Source: Acinetobacter bereziniae LMG 1003 = CIP 70.12
Lineage (GTDB): Bacteria > Pseudomonadota > Gammaproteobacteria > Pseudomonadales > Moraxellaceae
Length of the DNA: 39,997 bases
Assembly (NCBI RefSeq): GCF_000368925.1
Contig: NZ_KB849754.1
Span: 211,498-251,494 of the forward strand
Direction of reading: 5' to 3'
The notes under the pieces were generated by a model that did not search any database, was not told where the DNA came from, and worked only from the letters and a program-made list of their open reading frames with translations. The translations under genes were made by a program, and so were the position numbers. Of this stretch, positions 29,484 through 39,300 are shown one piece after another (position 1 is the first letter of the stretch; each line of letters begins with the position of its first letter).

Positions 29484-30188
29484 ATGAATCTCCCAAATGT
29501 AGATCTAAATCTTCTTGAGCAACCCACCTTTGAAAAAGTTCAAGCCAAAGAACTTGCTCATCCTCCGCGAATTTTGCTGCTGTATGGCTCTAATCGAGAA
29601 CGTTCTTACAGTCGCCTTGCAGTTCTTGAAGCCGGTCGAATCCTTGAGCATTTTGGGGCGGAAATAAAAATCTTTCATCCTAAAGGGCTTCCTTTACCAG
29701 AAGATGCGGATACTGAGCATCCAAAAGTAAAAGAGTTGCATGAGCTTTTAGCATGGTCAGAAGGCATGGTCTGGTGTTCACCTGAACGCCATGGTTCTAT
29801 GAGTTCCATCTTTAAATCTCAAATCGACTGGATTCCACTGGCAGGAGGGGCAATCCGTGCAACCCAAGGTAAAACTCTTGCCTTGATGCAAGTCAGTGGC
29901 GGATCACAGTCCTTTAACAGCCTGAACCAGATGCGTATTTTGGGGCGGTGGATGCGGATGATCACCATTCCAAATCAGTCTTCAGTTCCAAAAGCTTTTT
30001 TGGAGTTTGAAGAAGATGGACGAATGAAACCTTCGGCTTTCTATGACCGGATTGTGGATGTGATGGAAGAGTTATTTAAGTTCACCCTACTGACTCGTGG
30101 ACAAAGCAAATACCTGACAGATCGTTATTCAGAACGTAAGGAATCAGCTGAAGAATTATCTAAACGTGTCAATCAGCGCAGTTTGTAA
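29484..30188 (+). CDS. arsH: ArsH, NADPH-dependent FMN flavoprotein (AT-rich operon)
   Basis: A 234-residue flavoprotein with ILLLYGSNRERSYSRLAVLE as its FMN-binding loop, then WCSPERHGSMSSIFKSQIDW, LMQVSGGSQSFNSLNQ and LTDRYSERKESAE. These are the same blocks as in the island arsH but with distinct residues, so the two are diverged homologues rather than duplicates. It detoxifies trivalent organoarsenicals. It starts 4 bp after the ACR3 stop. Confidence 0.94.
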   Translation: MNLPNVDLNLLEQPTFEKVQAKELAHPPRILLLYGSNRERSYSRLAVLEAGRILEHFGAEIKIFHPKGLPLPEDADTEHPKVKELHELLAWSEGMVWCSPERHGSMSSIFKSQIDWIPLAGGAIRATQGKTLALMQVSGGSQSFNSLNQMRILGRWMRMITIPNQSSVPKAFLEFEEDGRMKPSAFYDRIVDVMEELFKFTLLTRGQSKYLTDRYSERKESAEELSKRVNQRSL

Positions 30189-30206
30189 GCTGCCAGGTGA
30201 TCTTAA

Positions 30207-31157
30207 ATGCAAAAGAGACATTCTAAATTAATCATTCTTGGCTCAGGTCCTGCGGGTTACAGCGCTGCGGTATATGCAGCACGGGCTAATCTTAAACCCA
30301 CTTTAGTTGCAGGCTTACAACTCGGTGGTCAATTAACCACGACCACTGAAGTCGATAACTGGCCGGGTGATCCAGAAGGTTTAACAGGCCCCGCACTCAT
30401 GGAACGTATGCAAGCGCATGCGGAACGTTTTGGCACCGAAATCGTCTATGACCATATCAGTAAAGTGGATTTAAGCGTTCGTCCATTCGTGCTGAAAGGC
30501 GATATGGAAGAACTCACCTGTGATGCCCTGATTATTGCCACAGGTGCAACGGCACAATACTTAGGTCTTGAGTCTGAAGCCAAATTCATGGGGCAAGGTG
30601 TAAGTGCCTGTGCAACTTGTGACGGTTTCTTCTATAAGAACCAGAAGGTGATGGTTGTAGGCGGTGGTAACACTGCGGTTGAAGAGGCGCTTTACCTGTC
30701 TAATATTGCAGCTCACGTGACTTTAGTACATCGCCGAGATTCATTGCGTTCTGAAAAAATTCTACAAGACCATCTTTTTGCAAAACAGAAAGAAGGCAAA
30801 ATTAGCATTCTTTGGAACAATCAAGTGGATGAAGTGTTAGGCGATAACACCGGAGTAACTGGAGTGCGTTTAAAATCCACTGTAGATGGATCAAAGCAAG
30901 ATATTGAGGTACAGGGTTTATTCGTGGCAATTGGTCACAAACCAAATACTGAGATGTTTTCAGCGCAACTTGAGTTACGTGATGGCTATATTCAGATCCA
31001 AAGCGGAACAGCGGGGAATGCCACTGCTACTTCAGTGCAAGGTGTATTCGCTGCCGGTGATGTGGCTGATTCAGTTTATCGCCAAGCGATTACTTCAGCA
31101 GGCTCCGGTTGTATGGCTGCATTAGATGCTGAAAAATATCTTGATAGTTTAAGTTGA
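30207..31157 (+). CDS. trxB: Thioredoxin reductase of the ars operon
   Basis: A 316-residue FAD/NADPH enzyme that reduces thioredoxin, which in turn recycles the phosphatase-type ArsC. The FAD site is LIILGSGPAGYSAAVYAARA, the redox pair is ACATCDGFFYK (CATC), and the NADPH site VMVVGGGNTAVEEALYL, with GVFAAGDVAD near the end. It lies 18 bp after arsH. Its place in the operon next to a thioredoxin-dependent ArsC makes functional sense. A terminator follows. Confidence 0.94.
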   Translation: MQKRHSKLIILGSGPAGYSAAVYAARANLKPTLVAGLQLGGQLTTTTEVDNWPGDPEGLTGPALMERMQAHAERFGTEIVYDHISKVDLSVRPFVLKGDMEELTCDALIIATGATAQYLGLESEAKFMGQGVSACATCDGFFYKNQKVMVVGGGNTAVEEALYLSNIAAHVTLVHRRDSLRSEKILQDHLFAKQKEGKISILWNNQVDEVLGDNTGVTGVRLKSTVDGSKQDIEVQGLFVAIGHKPNTEMFSAQLELRDGYIQIQSGTAGNATATSVQGVFAAGDVADSVYRQAITSAGSGCMAALDAEKYLDSLS

Positions 31158-31192
31158 TTTTGATGTTGTCATAAAAATATAGTGAATATTGT

Positions 31193-31221
31193 AAAAGCCC
31201 AGTCTTCAGGATTGGGTTTTT
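31193..31221 (+). terminator. Intrinsic terminator after trxB
   Basis: AAAAGCCCAGTC and GATTGGGTTTTT form a stem with a TTCAG loop, followed by further T/A. It lies 36 bp after trxB and before the flavin monooxygenase pseudogene, so the latter may have its own promoter or depend on read-through. Confidence 0.8.
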
Positions 31222-31253
31222 ATATTAAAGAAAAAATAAAAGGGGACAAGGCT

Positions 31254-32344
31254 TTGAATCAGAAACAGACGGAAACTGATGTCATCATTATCGGTGGTGG
31301 ACAGGCAGCTTTATCTACAGCTTATTTTTTAAAGCGAAAAAAATACCATTTATTATTTTAGATGATCAAAATCAAGCAGGTGGAGCCTGGTTACATGCTT
31401 GGAATTCTTTGCGTCTGTTTTCACCGAATAGCTGGAGTTCCTTACCAGGTTGGGTTATGCCGAATACAGAACAAACGTATCCGACCAAGAAAGAAGTTAT
31501 TGAATACTTGCAGCAATATGAGCAGCGTTACCACTTTCCGATTATTCGTCCTGTATATGTTGATCACGTCAAAAGCGAAGGAGAAGTATTGAGTGTGCAT
31601 GCAGGTGAACAGACATGGAGAGCCAAGGCTGTAATCAGTGCAACGGGCACCTGGAGTCATCCTTATATCCCATCTTACCCTGGCCAAGAAAATTTCAAAG
31701 GTCTGCAATTACACTCCGCCCATTATCAAAATGCAGAACTTTTTAAAGATAAGCACGTCATGATAGTCGGTGGTGGAAATTCTGGAGCACAAATTTTGGC
31801 TGAAGTTTCCCAAGTGGCAGACACTCTTTGGATCACGCCAACACCTCCTCAATTTTTAGCAGATGATGTTGATGGCCGTGTACTGTTTTTACGTGCGACA
31901 GAGCGTTTAAAGGCACAATTAGAAGGCCGTACAATAGATCAGCCTGTTGGCGGTCTGGGTGATATTGTCATGATTGATTCAGTCAAAGATGCACGTGCAC
32001 GAGGCGTTTTACATAGTGAGCGCCCATTTTCGGTTTTTACGGAAAATGGCGTGATTTGGGAAGATGGATCTTTTCAACAGGTTGATGCAGTGATTTGGTG
32101 TACTGGATTTAAAGCGACTTTAGACCATTTAAAGCCACTTGGAATAGTAGAGGAAAATAATACGATACTGGTTGAAGGAAGCAGATCAGTCAAACAATCT
32201 AACCTATGGTTAGTAGGATATGGTGAATGGACCGGACCTGGTTCAGCGACACTGGTGGGTGTTTCAAGGGCAGCGAGAGCCACAGTGGATGAAATCGTTG
32301 CTTATCTACACGAAGTTGATACTAAAAATTCTTTAGAAAAATAA
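31254..32344 (+). pseudogene. Frameshifted flavin-dependent monooxygenase (ArsO-like)
   Basis: TTG 31254, after AAGGGGAC, starts VIIIGGGQAALSTAYFLKRKK, an FAD-binding fold. A seven-A run at 31337-31343 then throws the frame to a TAG. One extra A would continue it as PFIILDDQNQAGGAWLHAWN and join the long intact frame (LRLFSPNSWSSLPGW, NADPH site VMIVGGGNSGAQILAEVSQV). The restored protein would have about 363 residues and resembles the monooxygenases found in some ars operons. The indel could be a real mutation, a slippage hot spot or a sequencing error in a homopolymer. Confidence 0.8.
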
Positions 32345-32466
32345 GCTATCTACTCCCTTAGATGATTTTAAAGCCAATTCTTTTACTTTCATGCTTCAGC
32401 TATATCAGGTGAGTTAAAGTAATTCCATTTTCATAATTTTAGTCGCCCTACCTAATTATAAATACC

Positions 32467-32502
32467 AAGCCTTGAATAGATAAAAAATCTATTCAAGGCT
32501 TT
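32467..32502. terminator. Long hairpin between the monooxygenase and the stress-protein gene
   Basis: AAGCCTTGAATAGA and TCTATTCAAGGCTT form a 14-bp perfect stem with an 8-base A-rich loop. It lies between convergent genes, 5 bp from the stress-protein stop codon, so termination in both directions is likely. The U-tracts are short. Confidence 0.65.
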
Positions 32503-32506
32503 AGTG

Positions 32507-33358
32507 TCATCTCAATAAAAGTACAGGTTTTATTGAGCTTGACAACAATTTGGTCGTCGTACTCCCAATAAAAAACTGGCGTATCTTTGAGTGACCATAT
32601 GCACCAACCACCATCATATCAATAGCGTTTTTCTCTTGGTAATCTAATATTGATTTATCGACATCACCTTCAAGTACGATATCAATTACATTAAAACCAT
32701 TATTTGCAAGCAGCTCTTTTGCCCAAGTAACTTGAGATGTCATATCACTATTTGGCTTACCAACATATACCACATGAGCTGTCAGGGTTTTTAATAAAGG
32801 ACTATTTGCAATTTTGTCTACACAAATACGTGCAGTAGGACTTCCATCAAAAGCAATTAAAAAAGACTTAGGTGGACTAAAGGGTGCAGATGTTATTAAT
32901 ACGGGTTTATGAAGGGCACGAACAACATTTTCAATATGGGTTCCAACTTTACTGGAATCATGCTCGGTTTCAGTTCCATGCTTCCCCATAATAAGAACTC
33001 GAATGTCTTCTTCCATTCCCATAATTGTTTCTAAAAGACTGCCGTGACGTTGAAAACTTTGAGCATCAATAGAGAACTTCTCCAATAGATAATTCTTTGC
33101 TTCCCGAAGAAGAATTTGGCCATGCTCTAGCTCAATCTTCCCCTTACGCTCTTCAAGTTCAACCAACTCATTTAGCAATGTTTCTCGACTTCCCAAGCCG
33201 ATTGCACCGCTTAAATCTTGTGGTGCTTTCGCTTTTGGCTTATCAATAACATGTAATAACTTAAGCGGTGAACTAAGTTTATCGCTAAACCAAGCTGCAT
33301 AATCACAAACGGTATTTGTTGCTAATGATCCATCAATACATGCAATAATTTTTGACAT
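32507..33358 (-). CDS. uspA: Universal stress protein with two Usp domains
   Basis: A 283-residue cytoplasmic protein made of tandem Usp domains (about 1-147 and 153-283). The second has the nucleotide-binding pattern VGAYGHSKIRQFFIGSTTT. The first has VLIMGKHGTETEHDSSKVG, in which the motif is altered. It follows the SulP transporter by 12 bp on the same strand, clearly one operon. From memory, the same sup-uspA pair occurs in the Tn6022/AbaR-type elements of A. baumannii, but no tni genes are seen here. Confidence 0.88.
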   Translation of the reverse strand: MSKIIACIDGSLATNTVCDYAAWFSDKLSSPLKLLHVIDKPKAKAPQDLSGAIGLGSRETLLNELVELEERKGKIELEHGQILLREAKNYLLEKFSIDAQSFQRHGSLLETIMGMEEDIRVLIMGKHGTETEHDSSKVGTHIENVVRALHKPVLITSAPFSPPKSFLIAFDGSPTARICVDKIANSPLLKTLTAHVVYVGKPNSDMTSQVTWAKELLANNGFNVIDIVLEGDVDKSILDYQEKNAIDMMVVGAYGHSKIRQFFIGSTTTKLLSSSIKPVLLLR

Positions 33359-33370
33359 AATTCATCCCTC

Positions 33371-34858
33371 TTAGTGGCTATTTAAGCGATCTAAAGCATC
33401 TGGCTTATCATGGATACCAAACTTATCGACTAAGGTTTTGCTGGCTTCATTCATTCCAATAAGTTCGACTTCTGTTCCTTCACGTCTAAACTTAATGACC
33501 ACTTTATCTACGGCAGCGACCGCAGACACATCCCAGAAGTGAGCCTGGCTAACATCAATCACAACTTTTGAAAGTGCTTCTTTGAAATCAAATGCAGAAG
33601 TAAATTTATCTGCTGAGCTGAAGAACACTTGACCTGTTACCGTATAAATACGGGTATTTTCAGGTTCATTAAATTCGGACTGAATTGCCATGTAGCGTTC
33701 AATTTTATTGGCAAAAAATAATGCAGAAAGAAGTACACCGACTAATACGCCATAAGCCAAGTTATGTGTTGCAACGACCACGACGACTGTAACGATCATC
33801 ACGATATTGCTAGAAACTGGATATTGGCGAATATTTCGTAATGAATCCCAGTTAAATGTTCCGATTGCTACCATGATCATGACCGCAACCAGTGCAGCCA
33901 TTGGAATGACTTTGAGCCAGTCACTGATAAACACCACCATAATTAACAGGAAGACCCCAGCACTAAATGATGATAAACGGGTACGTCCACCAGATTTCAC
34001 ATTAATAATGGATTGACCAATCATGGCACAGCCTGCCATTCCGCCTAAAAAGCCAGATGCGACATTGGCAACACCTTGTCCTTTACACTCACGGTTTTTA
34101 TCACTATTGGTATCGGTTAAATCATCCACAATTGTTGCGGTCATCATAGATTCAAGCAAACCGACGGCTGCTAATCCCAGTGAATAAGGCAAAATAATAG
34201 CTAAAGTTTCAAGATTTAAAGGAATATCAGGAAGTAAGAAAATTGGTAGCGTATCTGGTAATTGCCCCATATCGCCTACGGTTCTTACATCTAAACCAAT
34301 GAACAAGGCAAAGAGCGTAAGGAGGACAATACAAATGAGAGGAGAGGGTAAAAGCTTCCCTATCACTGGGATATAAGGGAATAGATAAATAATAGCTAAA
34401 CCTCCAACTGTCATCGCATAGACATGCCATGTCACATTGGTGAGTTCAGGCAATTGAGCCATAAAAATTAGAATAGCTAAGGCATTCACAAAGCCAATCA
34501 CGACTGACTTTGATACAAACCGCATCAGAGCACCTAATTTTAGATAACCTGCTAGGATTTGAATAAATCCTGTCAAAATTGTGGCTGCTAATAAGTATTG
34601 CAGACCATGGTCTTTAACCAGTGTGACCATTAATAAAGCCATTGCACCAGTTGCAGCAGAAATCATACCAGGGCGACCACCTACGAAAGCAATCACAACT
34701 GCAATACAGAATGAAGCATATAGCCCGACTTTAGGATCGACACCTGCAATGATGGAGAAGGCAATTGCTTCAGGAATTAGAGCCAAAGCAACAACAATAC
34801 CCGCAAGAACATCCCCGCGAATATTGGAGAACCATTGTTCTCGAATAGTGGATAACAT
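33371..34858 (-). CDS. sup: SulP-family anion transporter
   Basis: An inner-membrane anion transporter of 495 residues with about 10-12 hydrophobic helices starting at GDVLAGIVVALALIPEAIAF, the SulP signature region. A C-terminal STAS domain (about 395-490) contains VVIDVSQAHFWDVSAVAAVD. The substrate could be bicarbonate, sulfate or another oxyanion; sequence does not decide. First gene of an operon with the stress protein. A perfect 11-bp inverted repeat lies 35 bp upstream of the start. Confidence 0.9.
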   Translation of the reverse strand: MLSTIREQWFSNIRGDVLAGIVVALALIPEAIAFSIIAGVDPKVGLYASFCIAVVIAFVGGRPGMISAATGAMALLMVTLVKDHGLQYLLAATILTGFIQILAGYLKLGALMRFVSKSVVIGFVNALAILIFMAQLPELTNVTWHVYAMTVGGLAIIYLFPYIPVIGKLLPSPLICIVLLTLFALFIGLDVRTVGDMGQLPDTLPIFLLPDIPLNLETLAIILPYSLGLAAVGLLESMMTATIVDDLTDTNSDKNRECKGQGVANVASGFLGGMAGCAMIGQSIINVKSGGRTRLSSFSAGVFLLIMVVFISDWLKVIPMAALVAVMIMVAIGTFNWDSLRNIRQYPVSSNIVMIVTVVVVVATHNLAYGVLVGVLLSALFFANKIERYMAIQSEFNEPENTRIYTVTGQVFFSSADKFTSAFDFKEALSKVVIDVSQAHFWDVSAVAAVDKVVIKFRREGTEVELIGMNEASKTLVDKFGIHDKPDALDRLNSH

Positions 34859-34892
34859 GAAAATAGCCTATTTTTTTAAATTTTAGGAAAGG

Positions 34893-34939
34893 CTAGTGAT
34901 GTGATATATGACACACAAGCTACTACACCACATCACTAG
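34893..34939. promoter_or_regulatory. Inverted repeat upstream of the SulP gene
   Basis: CTAGTGATGTG and CACATCACTAG are a perfect 11-bp dyad separated by 25 bases, located in the leader or promoter of the sulP-usp operon. It could be an operator pair or a leader hairpin. The remaining stretch to about 35350 holds only an IS6 relic and a terminator-like hairpin. Confidence 0.5.
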
Positions 34940-35096
34940 ACAGTGATGAGTTATTTACTGAATTAAGAGGTAAATAAACTTATGGTGGCGTAAGTGTCAT
35001 ATTAAGAAAGATATCTATTTTGGAGGATTTCGGGGGCAATGATAGCAGCTAGGTCCTTTTATATCCACCCTAGCCGCAATTTGAAAGAAAATATAG

Positions 35097-35145
35097 GACA
35101 CTTCTGCAAATAAAAATTTGAGTCAATGATGTTCCCTTGAAGAAA
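35097..35145 (-). repeat. Relic of an IS6-family element end
   Basis: CTGCAAATAAAAATTTGAGT, followed by CAATGATGTTCCCTT, matches the transposase 3' end side of the IS at 2315 (GTTGCAAATAGAGATTTGAG, then TCGATGATGTTCCCTT) with a few changes. The terminal GGCACTGTT is decayed. Only about 50 bp remain. It marks an old IS insertion between the usp-sulP and czc blocks. Confidence 0.7.
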
Positions 35146-35286
35146 TGGATTTGAACAACCATCAAAAATAGCAGTTAAAGACAGCTACTTTTATTTTGTA
35201 CATGCTTATTTTATTGGGATTGCGCTTAAGTGATATAAATTTTACAAAGGGTAGATAAAAATTGATACTTTTTCTTAGATCAACAC

Positions 35287-35326
35287 TTTAGTGTAACTTT
35301 AGAGCATACTTTAAAGTTACACTAAA
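35287..35326. terminator. Hairpin downstream of czcD
   Basis: TTTAGTGTAACTTTA and TAAAGTTACACTAAA form a 15-bp perfect stem with a 10-base loop, 27 bp after the czcD stop codon. The A/T-rich ends give weak U-tracts. Termination is the likely role. Confidence 0.65.
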
Positions 35327-35352
35327 CATCTATATGAAGACTAAAGTCCAAA

Positions 35353-36252
35353 TTAGTGTTTATGTTGGTTCAATGTATTACATTTCGTATTTTCTATTTG
35401 TAACGTAATTTCAGTAATATTATGATTATGTTTTAGAACTTCTAAGGCCTTTTGATAGAGTTGATCTGTATTGCTATTCGGAGCAACCAAATGAGCAGTT
35501 AAATGAATATTTCTTGAGGATATAGCCCAGACTTTCAACTGATGAATCCCTTCAACGCCCTCTAGCTTCAATAAATCATTTCTTAACGACTCAATATCAA
35601 TCTCATCAGGAACTCCTTCAAGCAGAATATGAATACTTTGTTTTAATAAAATCCAAGTTCGAGGTAAGACCCAGAAGCCAATTAACACAGCGATTACGGT
35701 ATCAACCCACATCCACTGGGTAAAATAAATAACTATTCCTCCGATAATCACGCCTATCGATCCTAGAGCATCACTAAGAACTTCTAAATATGCACCTTTT
35801 ATATTTAGACTTCCTTCAGCACTAGCAGAAAGGATTTTCATTGAAATCAAATTTATGACCAAACCAATGACCGCGACAATCATCATTCCAACACTTTGAA
35901 TTTCAGCAGGATTCGTAAAACGTTGATAAGCTTCATATACAATATATATTGCTACCACAAAAAGCATCACCGCATTAAACAGAGCCGCTAAAATTTCAAA
36001 TCGCTGATAGCCAAAAGTTCTTTTATCATCTGCGGCTTTTTTACCAATTTTGATAGCGGCAAGAGCAATAGCTAAAGCGGCTACATCAGTAAACATATGA
36101 GCTGCATCAGATAACAAAGCCAAACTTTGGGTAATAAAAGCAGCGACAACTTCTACTATTAAAAAAGTGGTCGTTAAACCTAAGGCAACCATTAACTTCT
36201 TACTATTTTCTTCAGTAACAACCGCATGGCTATGATCATGATGTTCTGACAT
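35353..36252 (-). CDS. czcD: CzcD-type cation diffusion facilitator (Zn/Co/Cd efflux)
   Basis: A six-helix inner-membrane antiporter of 299 residues. A His-rich start (MSEHHDHSHAV) and end (TLNQHKH) flank the core. The metal site motifs are ALLSDAAHMFTDVAALAIAL in TM2 (HxxxD) and EVLSDALGSIGV in TM5. A cytoplasmic domain (about 210-290) completes a standard CDF. Unlike the protein at 3.1-4.4 kb it has that domain. It follows czcA on the same strand, 86 bp after its stop. Confidence 0.92.
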   Translation of the reverse strand: MSEHHDHSHAVVTEENSKKLMVALGLTTTFLIVEVVAAFITQSLALLSDAAHMFTDVAALAIALAAIKIGKKAADDKRTFGYQRFEILAALFNAVMLFVVAIYIVYEAYQRFTNPAEIQSVGMMIVAVIGLVINLISMKILSASAEGSLNIKGAYLEVLSDALGSIGVIIGGIVIYFTQWMWVDTVIAVLIGFWVLPRTWILLKQSIHILLEGVPDEIDIESLRNDLLKLEGVEGIHQLKVWAISSRNIHLTAHLVAPNSNTDQLYQKALEVLKHNHNITEITLQIENTKCNTLNQHKH

Positions 36253-36282
36253 AAAATATTTTCCTTATTCTATTTATGATGA

Positions 36283-36315
36283 GCAGAGATATTGGATAAC
36301 AGCCAATATCTCTGC
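36283..36315. promoter_or_regulatory. Inverted repeat between czcA and czcD
   Basis: GCAGAGATATTGG and CCAATATCTCTGC form a 13-bp perfect stem with a 7-base loop in the 86-bp gap. It may attenuate or partly end czcA transcription before czcD, or stabilise the 3' end. A decayed version appears in the duplicate remnant near 1.5 kb. Confidence 0.6.
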
Positions 36316-36338
36316 TGTAAATCGACTAATCTATTGGA

Positions 36339-39300
36339 TTAAGAAACTTTCTTTTCATTTATCCAACGATAAAGCACGGGTAACAGCACCAAAGTTAGTA
36401 ATGTTGAAGAGATAATCCCGCCAATCACTACGGTTGCCAGTGGCCGTTGAACCTCAGCCCCTGTTCCGGTTGCCAGCGCCATTGGTACAAAACCCAGTGA
36501 AGCCACACAAGCTGTCATCAACACTGGTCTTAAGCGCAAAATAGCCCCTTGCCACACGGCTTTATGCACTGGATATTTGTCCCTTAATTCCTTAATAAAG
36601 GTCAGCATTACCAGTCCATTGAGGACTGCAACACCAGATAAGGCAATAAAGCCAATTCCAGCTGACATCGATAATGGAATATCCCTTAGCCAAAGGAACA
36701 GCACACCACCGGTCAAGGCAAAGGGTACCCCGGTAAAGACCAATAGACTTTCTTTGACATTGTGAAAGACCGCCATCAGTAAAATAAAGATAGTGATTAA
36801 AGCCAGTGGAATCACGATTTGCATCCGTGCTTTGGCTGAAGCCAAATTTTCAAACTGACCGCCATATTCTATCCAATAACCACTTGGCAAAGTGTATGCT
36901 TTGAGCTGTGTCTGTACATCAGAAACAAAAGACCCTAAATCACGCCCTTCAACATTCGTTGTAACCACAACTCGGCGTTTACCATTTTCTCGACTGACTT
37001 GGTTGATTCCTTCAATGGTCGAGACTTGCGCGACATCCGACAATAAAATACTGCCACCATTTGGAAGCTGAATAGGTAACTGGGAAACAGATGCGACACT
37101 ACGGTCTTGCTCTCCAAGACGGATAACAAAATCAAAACGACGATCGCCTTCTAAAATCTCTCCCACGCTTTGTCCACCAATACTTGCAGCCACCACATCC
37201 TGAATAGATTTCACACTCAAGCCATACTGGGCAGCTAAAGCTTTATCAATCTCTACATTGAGTAAAGGCAGACCCGAAGTTTGTTCAACTTTCACCGCAC
37301 TGCTACCTGCGACTTGCTGAATGATTTTCGCGATTTTTGCAGCCTCAGTATTCAAAACCTGCATGTCATCACCAAAAACCTTCACCCCCACATCACTGCG
37401 TATACCTGAAATCAGTTCATTAAAACGTAGCTCAATAGGCTGAGAAAACTCACTGTTATTGCCGGGAATTGTCGCAAGATAAGCTTCCATTCGGGTTCGA
37501 AGTGCATCTAGGCTTTCTTTTGAATCTGGCCATTCCTCACGTGGTTTCAGCATGATATAACCATCGGAAATATTCGGTGGCATCACATCTGTCGCCACTT
37601 CAGCAGTCCCGGTACGGGCAAATATAGCTTTAATTTCGGGAAAGTTTTTCAGTAAAAGCTTTTCGGTATTTTCCTGAATACGTAAAGACTCTTCCAAGCC
37701 TGTGCTTGGAGAACGTAATTGCTGTACCGCAAAATCACCTTCACTCAGCTGGGGTGCAAACTCACTGCCAATCTTCGTGCTGAGCAGACCCGTAATGACC
37801 AGGAGACAAATGGCAAAAGTTAAAACCACCGCTTTGTAATGATAGGCTCCATCCAATATCTGTTGATATCGGGTTTTGAGCCAGATCATCCAACGGCTTT
37901 CCGTTTCTTTGATCTCCCCTTTAACCCATAAAGCAACTGCAGCGGGCACAAAGGTGATCGATAAAATAATAGCTGCCACCAGTGCGAGAACAACGGTTAA
38001 AGCCATCGGATGAAATAGTTTTGCTTCTACACCACTTAAAGCAAAAATCGGCAAATACACCACCAAAATAATAAGCTGACCAAAAATAAGAGGACGACGT
38101 GCTTGGCGGGCAGCCAGAAAAACTTCCTTAAAGCGTTCACTTTGTGTGAGAGGTCGTTTTAACAGTTGCTGTGTATGGGCTAAACGCCGGATACAGTTTT
38201 CGACAATCACCACAGCACCATCGACAATGATGCCGAAATCGAGTGCACCTAAACTCATCAGATTGGCACTGATATTTTTCTGTGCCATCCCGGTTAAGGT
38301 AAACAGCATAGAGAGTGGAATGACACAGGCAGTAATCAAGGCAGCACGGATATTCCCTAAAAACAGGAACAGAATGATGATGACCAGGATTGCTCCCTCT
38401 ACCAAGTTTTTCTGAACGGTTTTAATCGCCTTCTCAACCAAGGTAGTACGGTCGTACACCGGTTCAATCACTACCCCTTTAGGCAAACTATTCTGAATAT
38501 CTTGAAGCTTGGCATCCACAGCTTTAGAAACAGTCCGGCTATTTCCACCCATCGCCATCATGGCAATCCCTAAAACGGTTTCTTTGCCGTTATAGGTTGC
38601 CCCACCGGTTCTTAAATCATGCCCAATAGAGACTTGCGCAATATCACCAACCCGAATTGGGCTGCCATTTGGGCTACCCAGCATGGTGTTCTCAATATCA
38701 GAAAGCCCATTGAATGTACCCGGTACACGTACCGTCAGTTGCTGACCATTGTCTTCAATATAACCTGCACCTCGGTTCTCATTATTTTGCGCTAAAGCCT
38801 GTTGCAGTTGTTCTAATGAGATATTCAGTTGCTGCATCCGGTTTAAATCGGGAGAGACCACATAGGTTTTTTCAAAACCACCAATACTGTTGACCTCTGC
38901 AACTCCCTTAACACGTTGCAGTTGAGGACGCACAATCCAGTCCTGAATCTCACGCAAATCCATCGGCGTGTATGCAGTTCCATCCGGCTTTTTCGCATTC
39001 GGATCTGCCTTCAGTACCCATTGATAAATCTCACCGAGACCCGTAGAAACGGGGGACATCGTCGGTGCGATTTGTGCAGGCAACTCAGATTGCGCCTCCT
39101 GTATCCGTTGGTTAATCTGCTGACGGGCCCAATAAATATCAGTCCCATCTTTAAAGACAATGGTGACTTGAGAGAGTCCATAACGGGATATGGAACGGGT
39201 AAGCTCCAGATCCGGAATGCCAGCCATGGCATTTTCAATGGGATAGGTAATCCGCTGTTCGACTTCAAGCGCAGTAAAACCCTTGGCTTGAGTATTAATC

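Noticed and set aside
34859..35352. Riboswitch upstream of sulP
   Set aside because: Only a simple inverted repeat with a long spacer is seen, on no known riboswitch pattern; an operator or hairpin is as likely.
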